From Pseudonocardia phyllosphaerae (GTDB lineage: Bacteria; Actinomycetota; Actinomycetes; Mycobacteriales; Pseudonocardiaceae): a stretch of DNA of 64,000 nt. Made by a program: the position numbers and the translations under genes. Shown here in pieces: positions 24,163-33,062 of this stretch (the first letter of the stretch is position 1; each line of letters begins with the position of its first letter). The stretch spans positions 1-64,000 of the forward strand of contig NZ_JBKGXS010000006.1 of NCBI RefSeq assembly GCF_046546475.1, in the 5' to 3' direction. Under the pieces are notes generated by a model. That model was not told the DNA's origin. It saw only the letters and a program-made list of their open reading frames with translations, and ran no database searches.

Positions 24163-25887
24163 ATGACCGCGCCTGCGACCGCGGACCGGGCCGTCCCGGG
24201 CCTGCGACGGCGACGCCTCGGCGTCGTGCACCTGGTGTTCTTCACCGTCGCCGCGTCCGCCCCGCTGACGGTGCTCGCGGGCGGTGTCACCACCGCCTAC
24301 GCGGTCGCCGGGAACGCGGGTGTGCCGCTGGCGTTCCTGCTGGTCGCCGCGGTACTCGTGCTCTTCGCCGTCGGCTACGCGGCCATGAGCCGGCACGTCG
24401 CGAACGCGGGCGCCTTCTACGCCTACCTCGCCCGCGGGCTCGGCCGCCCGGCCGGTGTCGCCGGGTCGTTCGTGGCGCTGGTGTCCTACAACGCGATCCA
24501 GATCTCGCTCTACGGCCTGTTCGGCTCCACGCTGTCCGACCTCGTCGCCGAGTACGCCGACCTGCGCATCCCGTGGTGGGCCTACGCCGTGATGATCATG
24601 GGTGTCGTCGGGCTGCTCGGCATGACCCGGGTCGACCTCAACGCCCGGGTGCTCGCCGTGGTGCTCGTGGTCGAGGTGCTCGTGGTCGTCGGTTACGACG
24701 TCGCCGGCTTCTCCCACCCCGCGGGCGGGGCGGTGCCCTCGGCGCCGCTGGAGCCCGCGACGCTGTTCGCCTCCGGGATCGGCGCGGTCATCGCGTTCAC
24801 CGTCGCCTCGTTCACCGGGTTCGAGTCCAGCGCCATCTACGCCGAGGAGGCCAAGGACCCGCGCCGCACCGTGGCCCGCGCGACCTACGCCGCCGTGCTG
24901 TTCACCGGCGTGTTCTACGCCGTGTCGGCCTGGGCGATGGTCGCCGCCACCGGGACCGCGCAGCTGCAGGAGCGCGCCGGGTCCGAGGGGCCGGGCCTGG
25001 TGTTCGGCCCGCTCGGGGAGATGTTCGGCCCGTGGGCCGCCGACCTCGCCGCCGTCCTGCTGCTGACCAGCGTGTTCGCCGCGCTGCTGAGCTTCCACAA
25101 CGGCGTCGCCCGGTACCTGTTCGCGCTCGGCCGGGAGCGGGTGTTCCCGGCGGCGCTCGCCACGGTCGGCGCCCGCTCCGGCGGGCCGGTGGCCGGGTCG
25201 CTGGCGCAGTCGGCGCTGGCCTTCGTGGTCGTGCTGGCGTTCGCACTCGCCGGGGCCGACCCGATGCTGTCGCTGTTCGCCTGGTTCTCCGGGCTGTCCG
25301 CGCTCGGCGTCGTGCTGCTGATGGCGGGCACCTCGCTGGCGGTGCTCGGGTTCTTCCGCCGGGACCGCCGCGCCGCGTCCGGCACCTCGGTGTGGGCGCG
25401 GCTGATCGCGCCCGCGCTGGCGACGGTGCTGCTGGTGGCGGTGTTCGTGGTGCTGGTCGGCAACTTCGACGCGCTGCTCGGCAGCGACCCGTCGTCGCCG
25501 GCGCGCTGGGTGCTGACGGTGCTCGTGCCGCTCGCCGCGCTGGCCGGGGTGTGGTGGGCGCGGCGGCTGCGCCGCACCCGTCCGGACGTCTACGACGGCA
25601 TCGGCGGCGGCGCCCCGACCCCGGACGGCGTCGAGCAGGCCACCGGGGGACCTGCGGTCTACCGGCGCCGCTCCGGCGAGGTCGGTCCGGCGGACCGGAT
25701 CGGGGCCGGATCCCCCGTGCCGGGCTCCGCCGATGCAACGGGCTCGACGGGTTCCGGGGACGGCTCCGGGGCCGAGGAGCCGCCGGACACCACTGCCTTC
25801 CCGCTGCCCGCGCAGGTACGCGGGAGCACCGGCGGCGATATTGGAAGCGACGACGAGCACACCACGCAGCTACCCCGGGTCGACTGA
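24163..25887 (+). CDS. APC-family amino acid/amine permease
   Basis: A 574-residue membrane protein with about 12 helices, of the amino acid-polyamine-organocation superfamily. It has the family entry segment VFFTVAASAPLTVLAGGVTTAYA and the conserved ASFTGFESSAIYAEEAKDPRRTV around helices 6-8. The C-terminal tail of about 90 residues is hydrophilic and acidic and ends HTTQLPRVD. It would import an amino acid or amine by proton symport. The nearby amine oxidase is a plausible consumer of the substrate. Confidence 0.9.
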   Translation: MTAPATADRAVPGLRRRRLGVVHLVFFTVAASAPLTVLAGGVTTAYAVAGNAGVPLAFLLVAAVLVLFAVGYAAMSRHVANAGAFYAYLARGLGRPAGVAGSFVALVSYNAIQISLYGLFGSTLSDLVAEYADLRIPWWAYAVMIMGVVGLLGMTRVDLNARVLAVVLVVEVLVVVGYDVAGFSHPAGGAVPSAPLEPATLFASGIGAVIAFTVASFTGFESSAIYAEEAKDPRRTVARATYAAVLFTGVFYAVSAWAMVAATGTAQLQERAGSEGPGLVFGPLGEMFGPWAADLAAVLLLTSVFAALLSFHNGVARYLFALGRERVFPAALATVGARSGGPVAGSLAQSALAFVVVLAFALAGADPMLSLFAWFSGLSALGVVLLMAGTSLAVLGFFRRDRRAASGTSVWARLIAPALATVLLVAVFVVLVGNFDALLGSDPSSPARWVLTVLVPLAALAGVWWARRLRRTRPDVYDGIGGGAPTPDGVEQATGGPAVYRRRSGEVGPADRIGAGSPVPGSADATGSTGSGDGSGAEEPPDTTAFPLPAQVRGSTGGDIGSDDEHTTQLPRVD

Positions 25888-26077
25888 CGCACCGCCTCAT
25901 CCCGCGGTCGGACACCGGAGATCGTTCCGTGCTCCGACGCGGAAGGCGGGCCCCGGGCGGCAGGGTCGCGACATGAACTCACGCGAGGTGTCACGCAGGG
26001 GTCCGGCCGGGCCACCCACCGGAGACGGTGGATCATGGTTCGCCGAGAGGGCGACGGCCGGATCTGCGGGAGGTGCG

Positions 26078-27358
26078 ATGACCGGGGCACACCGGCCGTC
26101 GGCGATCGAGCGCTGTGTCGCCTTCACCCGGCGCAACCCGATGATCGTCGACGGTGTGCTGGCGCTGGTGCTGCTCGCGATCGGCGCCTACTGGATCGAG
26201 ATCGGGAAGGGTGTGCGGGCCGACAGCCACCTGCCCGCCTACCTCGCGGCGGTGCCGGCGACCGTGCCGGTGGCGTTCCGGCGGGTGTACCCGGTCCCGG
26301 CCGCGGTGGTCACTGCGGTGGTCTGCCTGGTCACGGTCTTCTCCTACATCGGGAGCGGCGCGATCCTGCTGCCCGCACTGGTCATGGCCTACTCGGTCGT
26401 GGCTTACGGGCCCCGCTGGGCACGGTGGGCCACCGCCGCGGTGCTGGTGCTCGGCATGGTCGGCCCCCTGGTGCCGATGGTCGTGGGCTACGCGCTGCGG
26501 GGATCGTTCGAGCTGAACCCCGAGAGCGTCTCGGGCGCCATCCTCGCCGGCGTCCTGGCGTTGCTGGTGGTGGTCTGTGTGCTGCTGTTCGCCGCGATCC
26601 GCTCGGCGAACCTGCGCTTCCACCAGGAGCAGGCCGAGCGGTTGCGGCTGCTGGAGGAGGGGCGCCGCCAGGAGGTCCGCCTCGAGCTGCTCGCCGAGCG
26701 CTCCCGCATCTCCCGCGAGGTGCACGACGTCGTCGCGCACTCCCTGTCGGTGATCATCGCCCAGGCCGACGGCGGAATGTTCGCCGCGCAGCGCGACCCG
26801 CAGAAGGCCGTCGACGTGCTCGGCGGCATCGCCGACACCGGCCGGGACGCGCTCGGCGACGTCCGCGGGCTGCTCACCATGCTCCGCGACCAGAGCCCGT
26901 CCGGCCCCGACGGCACCGACGCCGACGACCCGTCGCGCCCGCAGCCCGGTACCGCCGACATCCCCGCCCTGGTCGAGCAGACCCGCGCGGGCGGGCTCCC
27001 GGTCGAGCCGACCGTCACCGGCACGCCGCAGGACATCTCCTCCGGTGCCGGGCTGGCCGCGTACCGGGTGGTGCAGGAGGCACTGACCAACGTCGTCAAG
27101 CACGCCGGCCCGGCCACCCCCACGCACGTGACCATGGCCTGGACCGGCGACGAGCTGACCGTCGACGTCCGCGACGACGGCACCGGCACCGGACGGCGCC
27201 CCGACCTGCCCCGCGGCGGGCACGGCCTGGTCGGGATGCGCGAGCGCGCGGCGCTGCACGGCGGCTCCGTCGAGACCGGGCCGCTGCCTGAGGGCGGGTA
27301 CGCCGTCCGGCTGCGGCTGCCCACCACCCCCGCCCCGGCGAACCGAGGAGAACGGTGA
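26078..27358 (+). CDS. sensor histidine kinase, NarL-type (HisKA_3)
   Basis: A 426-residue kinase. The N-terminal half has about five to six membrane helices (residues 25-185). The dimerisation box ERSRISREVHDVVAHSLSVI places the phospho-acceptor at His216, and the ATPase domain follows with EALTNVVKHAG, VDVRDDGTG and HGLVGMRERA. ATG 26078 is chosen because GGGAGG lies just upstream; a longer frame back to 25973 exists without a site. It passes phosphate to the response regulator encoded by the overlapping next gene. The ligand is unknown. Confidence 0.92.
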   Translation: MTGAHRPSAIERCVAFTRRNPMIVDGVLALVLLAIGAYWIEIGKGVRADSHLPAYLAAVPATVPVAFRRVYPVPAAVVTAVVCLVTVFSYIGSGAILLPALVMAYSVVAYGPRWARWATAAVLVLGMVGPLVPMVVGYALRGSFELNPESVSGAILAGVLALLVVVCVLLFAAIRSANLRFHQEQAERLRLLEEGRRQEVRLELLAERSRISREVHDVVAHSLSVIIAQADGGMFAAQRDPQKAVDVLGGIADTGRDALGDVRGLLTMLRDQSPSGPDGTDADDPSRPQPGTADIPALVEQTRAGGLPVEPTVTGTPQDISSGAGLAAYRVVQEALTNVVKHAGPATPTHVTMAWTGDELTVDVRDDGTGTGRRPDLPRGGHGLVGMRERAALHGGSVETGPLPEGGYAVRLRLPTTPAPANRGER

Positions 27359-28026
27359 CCGACCCCGTACGGCTGATGCTCGTCGACGACCAGGAGCTGG
27401 TGCGCACCGGCTTCGCGATGGTGCTCGACTCCTGCGACGACCTGACCGTCGTCGCGCAGGCGGGCGACGGCGAGGAGGCTCTGGAGCTGCTCGGTACGAC
27501 CGCGGTCGACGTCGTCCTGATGGACGTGCGCATGCCGCGCCTCGACGGGATCGAGGCGACCCGGCGCGCCGTCGCCGCGCACCCGGACCTGCGGGTGCTC
27601 GTGCTGACCACGTTCGACCTCGACGAGTCGGTGACCGCGGCCATCGGTGCCGGGGCGAGCGGGTTCCTGCTCAAGGACGTGAAACCGCAGGGGCTGATCG
27701 AGGCCGTGCGGACGGTGTACCGCGGCGACTCGGTCATCGACCCCGTCTCCACCCGGCGGCTGCTGCGCGCCACCGCGCCGCTGCTCACTGCCCCGTCCGC
27801 GGCTCCCGCGGCCGGGCGGCCCGCCGCGCTCGACGAGCTGACCCCGCGCGAGCGCGAGGTGCTCGGCCTCGTCGGGCAGGGCCGGTCGAACTCCGAGATC
27901 TGCGGGGACCTGTTCGTCTCCGAGGCGACGGTGAAGACCCACATCGGGCACCTGCTCGCCAAGACGGAGTCGCGCGACCGGGTGCAGCTCGTCGCGCTGG
28001 CGTTCCGGGCCGGGCTGGTCAGCTGA
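27355..28026 (+). CDS. response regulator, NarL/FixJ family
   Basis: A 223-residue two-domain regulator. The receiver has the acidic pair in VDDQEL, the phospho-acceptor Asp57 in LMDVRMPRLDG and the conserved Lys in FLLKDVKPQG. The C-terminal LuxR-type HTH is LTPREREVLGLVGQGRSNSEI then VSEATVKTHIGHLLAK. The GTG start overlaps the kinase stop by 4 bases, so the pair is translationally coupled. The targets cannot be told from sequence. Confidence 0.95.
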   Translation: MTDPVRLMLVDDQELVRTGFAMVLDSCDDLTVVAQAGDGEEALELLGTTAVDVVLMDVRMPRLDGIEATRRAVAAHPDLRVLVLTTFDLDESVTAAIGAGASGFLLKDVKPQGLIEAVRTVYRGDSVIDPVSTRRLLRATAPLLTAPSAAPAAGRPAALDELTPREREVLGLVGQGRSNSEICGDLFVSEATVKTHIGHLLAKTESRDRVQLVALAFRAGLVS

Positions 28027-28031
28027 GGGGA

Positions 28032-28062
28032 GCACGGTGGCCGCACCGGCGGTTCACCGTGC
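28032..28062 (+). terminator. hairpin after the two-component pair
   Basis: GCACGGTG (28032-28039) and CACCGTGC (28055-28062) form a perfect 8-bp stem just past the response regulator stop. It may terminate that transcript or act in the leader of the VKOR gene. Confidence 0.5.
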
Positions 28063-28117
28063 GGCGGTACCCTCCCGGTGTGTGCCTCGTGAACGTGCAG
28101 CGGACGGGAGAGCGGTG

Positions 28118-28798
28118 ATGGCCTCCTCGACGGACGCCGGCGCCACGACCCAGCAGATCGGCCGGATCCCCGACCGCGACGAGCCGGACGGTGTCGCGCA
28201 GGTCCCCGGCCCGGTGCCGCGGTTCCTGCCCTGGCTGCTGGTCGTCGGCGGTGCGATCGGGCTGGCGGCCGCGCTGTCGCTGTCCTACGAGCGGGTCCAG
28301 CAGCTCATCGACCCGAACTACGTCCCGGCGTGCAGCCTCAACCCGGTCATCTCCTGCGGGTCGGTCATGTCGACGCCGCAGGCCGCGTTCTTCTGGGGCG
28401 TGCCCAACTCGATGCTGGGCATCGCGGCGTTCGCCGTCGTCGTCACCAGCGGCGTCGTGCTGCTCACCGGCGCCCGGCTGCCGCTCTGGTACTGGGCCGG
28501 GCTGACCGTGGGCGCGATCCTCGGCACCGTCTTCGTGCACTACCTGATCTTCCAGAGCATCTACCGGATCGGTGCGCTCTGCCCCTGGTGCATGGGTGTG
28601 TGGCTGGTGACGATCCCGATCGCCTGGTACTCGCTGCTCGCCACCGCCGACCGGGCGGGCGACCGGCTGCCCGGGCCCGCCCGGTCGGTGCTGAACGCGG
28701 TGAGCGCCTACCACGCGGTCCCGGTCGTGCTCTGGTACCTCGTGGTCGCCACGCTCGCGGTGACGCGTTTCTGGGACTACTTCTCGACGCTGCTCTGA
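28118..28798 (+). CDS. vitamin K epoxide reductase (VKOR) family protein
   Basis: A 226-residue protein with about five membrane helices. The active-site CxxC is Cys155-PW-Cys158, and the loop cysteines are Cys72 and Cys80 (ACSLNPVISCG). The conserved WGVPNSMLG segment is present. In actinobacteria VKOR reoxidises DsbA-like proteins using menaquinone, so it supports disulfide formation outside the membrane. ATG 28118 has GGGAG upstream. All four key cysteines are present, so it should be active. Confidence 0.93.
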   Translation: MASSTDAGATTQQIGRIPDRDEPDGVAQVPGPVPRFLPWLLVVGGAIGLAAALSLSYERVQQLIDPNYVPACSLNPVISCGSVMSTPQAAFFWGVPNSMLGIAAFAVVVTSGVVLLTGARLPLWYWAGLTVGAILGTVFVHYLIFQSIYRIGALCPWCMGVWLVTIPIAWYSLLATADRAGDRLPGPARSVLNAVSAYHAVPVVLWYLVVATLAVTRFWDYFSTLL

Positions 28799-28813
28799 TC
28801 GACGCTGCTCTGA
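28784..28813 (+). repeat. exact 15-bp tandem duplication across a stop codon
   Basis: TCGACGCTGCTCTGA occurs twice head to tail at 28784-28798 and 28799-28813. The first copy encodes the last codons and stop of the VKOR gene; the second is non-coding. It looks like a recent slippage product. Confidence 0.85.
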
Positions 28814-28822
28814 GCCTGCGGG

Positions 28823-29023
28823 TCAGCGGTCCTCGTCGTCGTCCAGGCCTGCCTCGCGCAGCTGGTCGACCAGGTCCGCCGGGTCGGCCTCCACCCCGTC
28901 GGGCAGACGGGAGAGGTCCACGATCTCCTCGACGTCGTCGGGGACCGCGGGACGGGCCTGATCGGCGGCGTCCGCGGGATCCGCGTCGGCAACCGCGTCG
29001 GTGAGTCGGCTGTCGGGGCGCAT
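28823..29023 (-). CDS. small acidic hypothetical protein
   Basis: A 66-residue, very Asp/Ala-rich protein (MRPDSRLTDAVADADPADAADQ..., ending DQLREAGLDDDEDR). The segment VEEIVDLSRLPDGVEADPADLVDQLREAGLD looks folded and helical. ATG 29023 has AAGGAGAG at good spacing, which favours it over the longer frame. Its highly acidic nature recalls small DNA-mimic or partner proteins, but there is no direct evidence. Divergent from the L,D-transpeptidase gene. Confidence 0.6.
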   Translation of the reverse strand: MRPDSRLTDAVADADPADAADQARPAVPDDVEEIVDLSRLPDGVEADPADLVDQLREAGLDDDEDR

Positions 29024-29197
29024 CGGCTCTCCTTCGTCGTCGGGGCACGTGCACGGCGTGCACGCTGATGGCCCGGCGGGATACCCACCGTCGCCCGGCG
29101 GCATGCACCCCGTCCCCGGCAGGTGTGGCCGGGCTCACCGGCGTCCCCGATCCGGGTCGAACCGGGGTGTGCTCCCCGGGCCGCGCGGGTGAGGTAG

Positions 29198-29203
29198 TAC
29201 GGT
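29198..29203 (+). promoter_or_regulatory. -10 element of the L,D-transpeptidase gene
   Basis: TACGGT lies 7 nt before GTG 29211, so the mRNA is probably leaderless. The -35 region is not distinct. Confidence 0.5.
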
Positions 29204-29210
29204 CGCAGCC

Positions 29211-29843
29211 GTGAAGGTGAGGCGGGGCACACGTTCGGTCTGGGAATCGCGGCCGAGCGGGCGGCACCGCGCGGCGCCGCTGCCGCGCAACCACGGACGG
29301 GTCGGCATGCTGGTGCTCGGCATCGTGCTGGTCGTGGCCGGGGTCGGCAGCATCACCGCCGTCGCCTCCGGGATGACGCCGTCCACCCGCCCGACCGCGG
29401 CCATGCAGCTGCAGCCCGTGCCCGCCGCCGCGCCGGCGCCGCGCAGCTCCGCCGTCACCCGGCCCGAGACCAGCCGCTGCCCGTCGACCGGGGCGTGCGT
29501 GGACCTCGGCCACCGGACGGCCTGGATCCAGCGCGCCGGGAAGATCGTCTACGGGCCGGTGCCGATCAGCGTCGGGCGCGAGACCGGGCAGCGCGCCCCC
29601 GGGCCGGACTCCTCGGCCACGCCGACCGGTTCCTACGAGGTCACCCGCCGCGTCGCCGACGGCTGGAGCAACGAGTTCAACCAGCCCATGAAGTGGGCCG
29701 TGCACTTCGCGCCGGGAGGCATCGCCTTCCACCAGGGCGCGCTGACCGCCGGGTCCAACGGGTGCGTGCATCTCGGGCCGACCCCGGCGAAGGAGTTCTA
29801 CGACCGGCTGCCCGTCGGCAGCGACGTGTTCCTGTTCTCCTGA
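29211..29843 (+). CDS. L,D-transpeptidase (YkuD domain)
   Basis: A 210-residue protein with an N-terminal membrane anchor (MLVLGIVLVVAGVGSITAVAS) after an Arg-rich start, a Pro/Ala linker, and a YkuD domain. The catalytic signature is FHQGALTAGSNGCVHL with Cys185 as nucleophile and the paired His upstream. Such enzymes make 3-3 cross-links in peptidoglycan outside the membrane or attach proteins to it. This one is short and lacks the Ig-like domain of the mycobacterial Ldt proteins. Its 3' end overlaps the opposing gene by 46 bp. Confidence 0.9.
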   Translation: MKVRRGTRSVWESRPSGRHRAAPLPRNHGRVGMLVLGIVLVVAGVGSITAVASGMTPSTRPTAAMQLQPVPAAAPAPRSSAVTRPETSRCPSTGACVDLGHRTAWIQRAGKIVYGPVPISVGRETGQRAPGPDSSATPTGSYEVTRRVADGWSNEFNQPMKWAVHFAPGGIAFHQGALTAGSNGCVHLGPTPAKEFYDRLPVGSDVFLFS

Positions 29844-30319
29844 TCCGCCCGGCGGGCACCGAACCGGTGCGCCGTCCGCTGCGCCGGCACCGCGGGCGCC
29901 GGTTGCGCGGGGGTGTCGGGATCCGGGCCCAGCTCGGCCCACGTCGTCTTGCCCGTGCGATGCCGGTAGATGCCCCAGCGGCGTGAGATCGTCCCGACCA
30001 GCTGCAGGCCCCTGCCCCGGTGCGCACGGGGGTCGTGCGGGCGGGTCTCGCCGGGCACCGTCGAGCCGTCGTGCACCGCGAGCCGGACGGCGTCGCCGCG
30101 CACCCGGGCGGTGACGATCATGGGCGTCCCGGCGTGGTCGACGCCGTTGGCCACCAGCTCGTGCAGCACCAGTACCGCGTCCTCCACCACCGGCTCCGGC
30201 AGCAGCGGGCGCAGGAACCGGGCCAGGCCCTGCCGTGCCGTCCGGCACGACTCCGGTTCGGGTGGCAGCCGCACCAGCCACGACGGGTGGTGTCCGTGCT
30301 CGATCCTGCGTTCGATCAC
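29798..30319 (-). CDS. RsbW-like anti-sigma-type ATP-binding protein
   Basis: A 173-residue GHKL ATPase domain protein. The N box is LVLHELVANGVDHAG and the later ATP-lid region is VHDGSTVPGETR followed by HRGRGLQLVGTISRRWG. The stand-alone HATPase_c_2 form is typical of actinobacterial RsbW-type kinases that phosphorylate anti-anti-sigma factors. No sigma factor or STAS gene is adjacent. The start GTG 30319 follows a very strong GGAGGGGAGG site. The C-terminal 50 residues are low-complexity. Confidence 0.82.
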   Translation of the reverse strand: MIERRIEHGHHPSWLVRLPPEPESCRTARQGLARFLRPLLPEPVVEDAVLVLHELVANGVDHAGTPMIVTARVRGDAVRLAVHDGSTVPGETRPHDPRAHRGRGLQLVGTISRRWGIYRHRTGKTTWAELGPDPDTPAQPAPAVPAQRTAHRFGARRADQENRNTSLPTGSRS

Positions 30320-30509
30320 CGCCGCCTCCCCTCCTGCTCGTGCCGGCGTACCGGCGTCCGTTCCGTGCCGCATGCGAGGTACCCCCTGCGCACGCCCCGC
30401 ACACACCCGGCACCCGGCCGGGGTCGTGCCGGAGGCGTAGAGTCGTCCGGACCGACGCGTAGAGACCACTGCGCGTGCCCATCCCGGCGCGCACACGTGG
30501 AGGCTCCGC

Positions 30510-31613
30510 TTGGCCACGCCTGTTTCCCCGCACGAGGTGCACATCGCACTCGTGCACACCCCCGACCATCCGGCCGACCCCGCCGGGACCGCCCGCACGG
30601 CGGATGCGCTGGCCGCGGCAGGCCACCGGGTCCGGCTGCTCACCGACCGTCCCGCCGGGCCCGGCACCGACGGCGTCCGGAGCGGTCCGCTGCCCGCCGC
30701 CGCTGCCCCGGGCGCGCTGCCGGACCTGGCCGCGGCGTGGGCGGGCGACCCGCCGGACGTCGTGTACGCCCTCGGTGCCACCGCCGCCGCGACGGCGCTC
30801 GCCACCGGTCTCCCGGTCGTGCAGGCCGCCGTCCCGGGCGGGCCCGTCCCCGTGCCCGGCGCGGACCGGGTGCTGGCCGCGAGCGAGGACCAGCACACCG
30901 ACCTGCTGGTCCAGGGCGTGCCGCGATCCCGGCTGCGCACGATCCCGGCCGCCGTGGACACCGATGCGTACGCCCCGGCCGGGGAGTCGCTGCGCCGCGG
31001 CGACCGGTCCCGGATCGTCGTCGACGGTGCACTCGGCCGCGGCGACGGGCCCGGCGCGATGATCGCCGCGCTGCCCCGGGTGCCCGCCGCGGAGCTGCTC
31101 GTGGCCGGCGGGCGCACCGGGCCCGACGAGGACCGCGACCGGCTCTTCGCCGCCGCCCGCGACCTCGGCGTCGCCGCCCGGGTGCGGTTCCTCGGGCCCG
31201 TCGAGGGTGCGCTGCTCGCGCGCCTGCTGCGCTCCGCCGACGTCGTCGTCGCCGCGGCCGGGCACGACGTCCCGGCCGATCCCGTGCTGCGCGCCATGGC
31301 CTGCGGCCGCCCGGTCGTCGCGTCCGCAGTGGGGGCGCTGCGCGACGTCGTCGTCGACCGGGTGACCGGGGTGCACGTGGCGCTCGGTCGACCCGCGGAG
31401 CTGGCCGCGACCGTCCGCGCGCTGCTCGCCGACGACGGCGTCCGGACCGGCTACGGCATCGCAGGCCGCGACCGCGCCCGCTCCCGCTTCGGTACCGCCC
31501 GCATCGCCGGGCAGCTCGCCGCGGTGTGCGCCGAGCTCCGCGACGCGGACGTGCCCGACGAGTCCGAGGTGGACCCGCCGGTCACCGGGGACGCGACGGC
31601 CGCACGTGGCTGA
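30510..31613 (+). CDS. family 4-like glycosyltransferase (GT-B fold)
   Basis: A 367-residue GT-B protein. The N-terminal Rossmann domain includes TADALAAAGHRVRLLTD; the C-terminal domain has RVRFLGPVEGALLARLLRSADVVVAAA and the donor-binding region DPVLRAMACGRPVVASAVGALRDVV. The usual E-x7-E pair is altered here (Asp in DPVLRAMACG). It transfers a sugar from a nucleotide donor to an unknown acceptor. The start is TTG 30510, supported by GGAGG at the right distance. It overlaps or abuts the following membrane protein gene. Confidence 0.82.
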   Translation: MATPVSPHEVHIALVHTPDHPADPAGTARTADALAAAGHRVRLLTDRPAGPGTDGVRSGPLPAAAAPGALPDLAAAWAGDPPDVVYALGATAAATALATGLPVVQAAVPGGPVPVPGADRVLAASEDQHTDLLVQGVPRSRLRTIPAAVDTDAYAPAGESLRRGDRSRIVVDGALGRGDGPGAMIAALPRVPAAELLVAGGRTGPDEDRDRLFAAARDLGVAARVRFLGPVEGALLARLLRSADVVVAAAGHDVPADPVLRAMACGRPVVASAVGALRDVVVDRVTGVHVALGRPAELAATVRALLADDGVRTGYGIAGRDRARSRFGTARIAGQLAAVCAELRDADVPDESEVDPPVTGDATAARG

Positions 31614-31677
31614 CCGCGACGCCCCGTCGGGGTGGCCGGTGCTGCACGCCGCCGGACCGGCACCTACGGTCCCGCGG

Positions 31678-32928
31678 GTGAACGCGCAGTCCTCCCCGTC
31701 GTCCCCGCAGGCCTCGTCGGCCTCGTCGGCCTCGTCGGCCGAGCCCTGCACCGTGCTGGACCTGGTCGCCGACCCCGGCCTGCCGACCGAGCTGGCGACC
31801 CGGCTCGCCGAGCGGCTGCCCGGGCGCCTGGACCGCGACGGCGACGGCCGCTGGGAGGTCCGCGTCTCGGACCAGAAGATCACGCTGGACGACCGGGGCG
31901 CCCTGCCGATGCTCGACATCGGTGACCGCGCCCGCGAGCGCGACGGCGCCGACGCCGTCGTCCTGCTCACCGACCTGCCGCGGCGGGCGGGGGAGCAGCC
32001 GGTCGTGGCCGACGCGGGCACCGGGCACCGGGTCGGGCTGGTGTCGCTGCCGGCCCTGGGTGCGGTGCGCCAGCTCGGCCGGGCCGAGGACACCGTCGTC
32101 CGGCTGGTGACCGACTACCTGTTCCCGGCGCAGGACCGCGCCCGGGTCGGGCAGGACGACGACGCCGGCCGCGCCGGCACGCTCACCCGGATCTCCCCGG
32201 AGTCCGGTGGCGAGCGCGCCGAGGACGACCAGGACTCCGGCAGCGCCGGCGTCGAGGACGAGGTCGACGTCCGGCTGGGGCTCTCCGGGCTGCGCGGCCG
32301 GTTGCGGCTGCTCGCCGGGATGGTGCGCGCGAACCGGCCGTGGCGGCTGGTCCCGAGCCTGTCCCCGGCGATCGCCGCGGCGGCAGCCGGGGCCGCGTTC
32401 GGCATCTTCTACTCCAACATCTGGCAGCTCGCGACGGTGCTCGGCACGGCCCGGCAGGTCGTGGTGCTGCTGCTGGCGCTGGTCGGCATGACCGCATGGC
32501 TGATCCTCGACAATGGCCTCTGGGAGCGGCGCCGGGACCGGGCACTGCGCGAGGAGGCACTGTTGTCGAACCTGACGACGGTGCTCACGATCGGCGCCGG
32601 CGTGACGATCATGTACGCGTTGCTGTTCGTGATCTCGCTGGTCGCGGCCGGGCTGGTCGTCCCACCGCACTACCTGGGCACGACGCTGTCCCGCCCGGCC
32701 GGGTTCGACGACTACCTGATGATCGCCTGGCTCTCGACGTCGATGGGCACCGTCGCCGGCGCGCTCGGCTCCGGCTTCGCCGACGACGGCGCCGTCCGCC
32801 AGGCCGCGTACAGCCGCCGGGAGCAGGAGCGCCGCGCCCGCCTCGACCGCGAGGACGAGGCCCGGAACGGTGAGGAGGCCGACACCGGGGCCGATGAGGG
32901 CGACGATCCGGAGCGCCCCGGGCAGTGA
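31678..32928 (+). CDS. hypothetical multi-pass membrane protein
   Basis: A 416-residue protein (440 if GTG 31606 is used). The N-terminal half is cytoplasmic, with an alpha/beta-like domain of about 150 residues (VLDLVADPGLPTELATRLAERL; ADAVVLLTDLPRRAGEQPVVAD). The C-terminal half has four membrane helices (for example QVVVLLLALVGMTAWLILD) and an acidic tail. Family unknown. GTG 31678 lies exactly 7 nt after TACGGT (31665-31670), which supports a leaderless start. A Ser/Ala run near residue 10 comes from three copies of a 9-bp repeat. Confidence 0.7.
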   Translation: MNAQSSPSSPQASSASSASSAEPCTVLDLVADPGLPTELATRLAERLPGRLDRDGDGRWEVRVSDQKITLDDRGALPMLDIGDRARERDGADAVVLLTDLPRRAGEQPVVADAGTGHRVGLVSLPALGAVRQLGRAEDTVVRLVTDYLFPAQDRARVGQDDDAGRAGTLTRISPESGGERAEDDQDSGSAGVEDEVDVRLGLSGLRGRLRLLAGMVRANRPWRLVPSLSPAIAAAAAGAAFGIFYSNIWQLATVLGTARQVVVLLLALVGMTAWLILDNGLWERRRDRALREEALLSNLTTVLTIGAGVTIMYALLFVISLVAAGLVVPPHYLGTTLSRPAGFDDYLMIAWLSTSMGTVAGALGSGFADDGAVRQAAYSRREQERRARLDREDEARNGEEADTGADEGDDPERPGQ

Positions 32929-33062
32929 CACCGTGTGCCCGTGACGTGGCTCACTGTGACGGGCCGGGTTGTCGACCAGGTGTCCGTTCCGTCGTGCGCC
33001 ACGCGGGTGATCATGCGCAGAGCCCCTGAGCATTCCTAACGACGGCGCCTACCGTGGCGATC

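Noticed and set aside
28464..32093. Minus-strand open frame of about 1200 codons across five genes
   Set aside because: Arg/Ser/Ala-rich composition and antisense position to the L,D-transpeptidase and glycosyltransferase genes show it to be a high-GC artefact.
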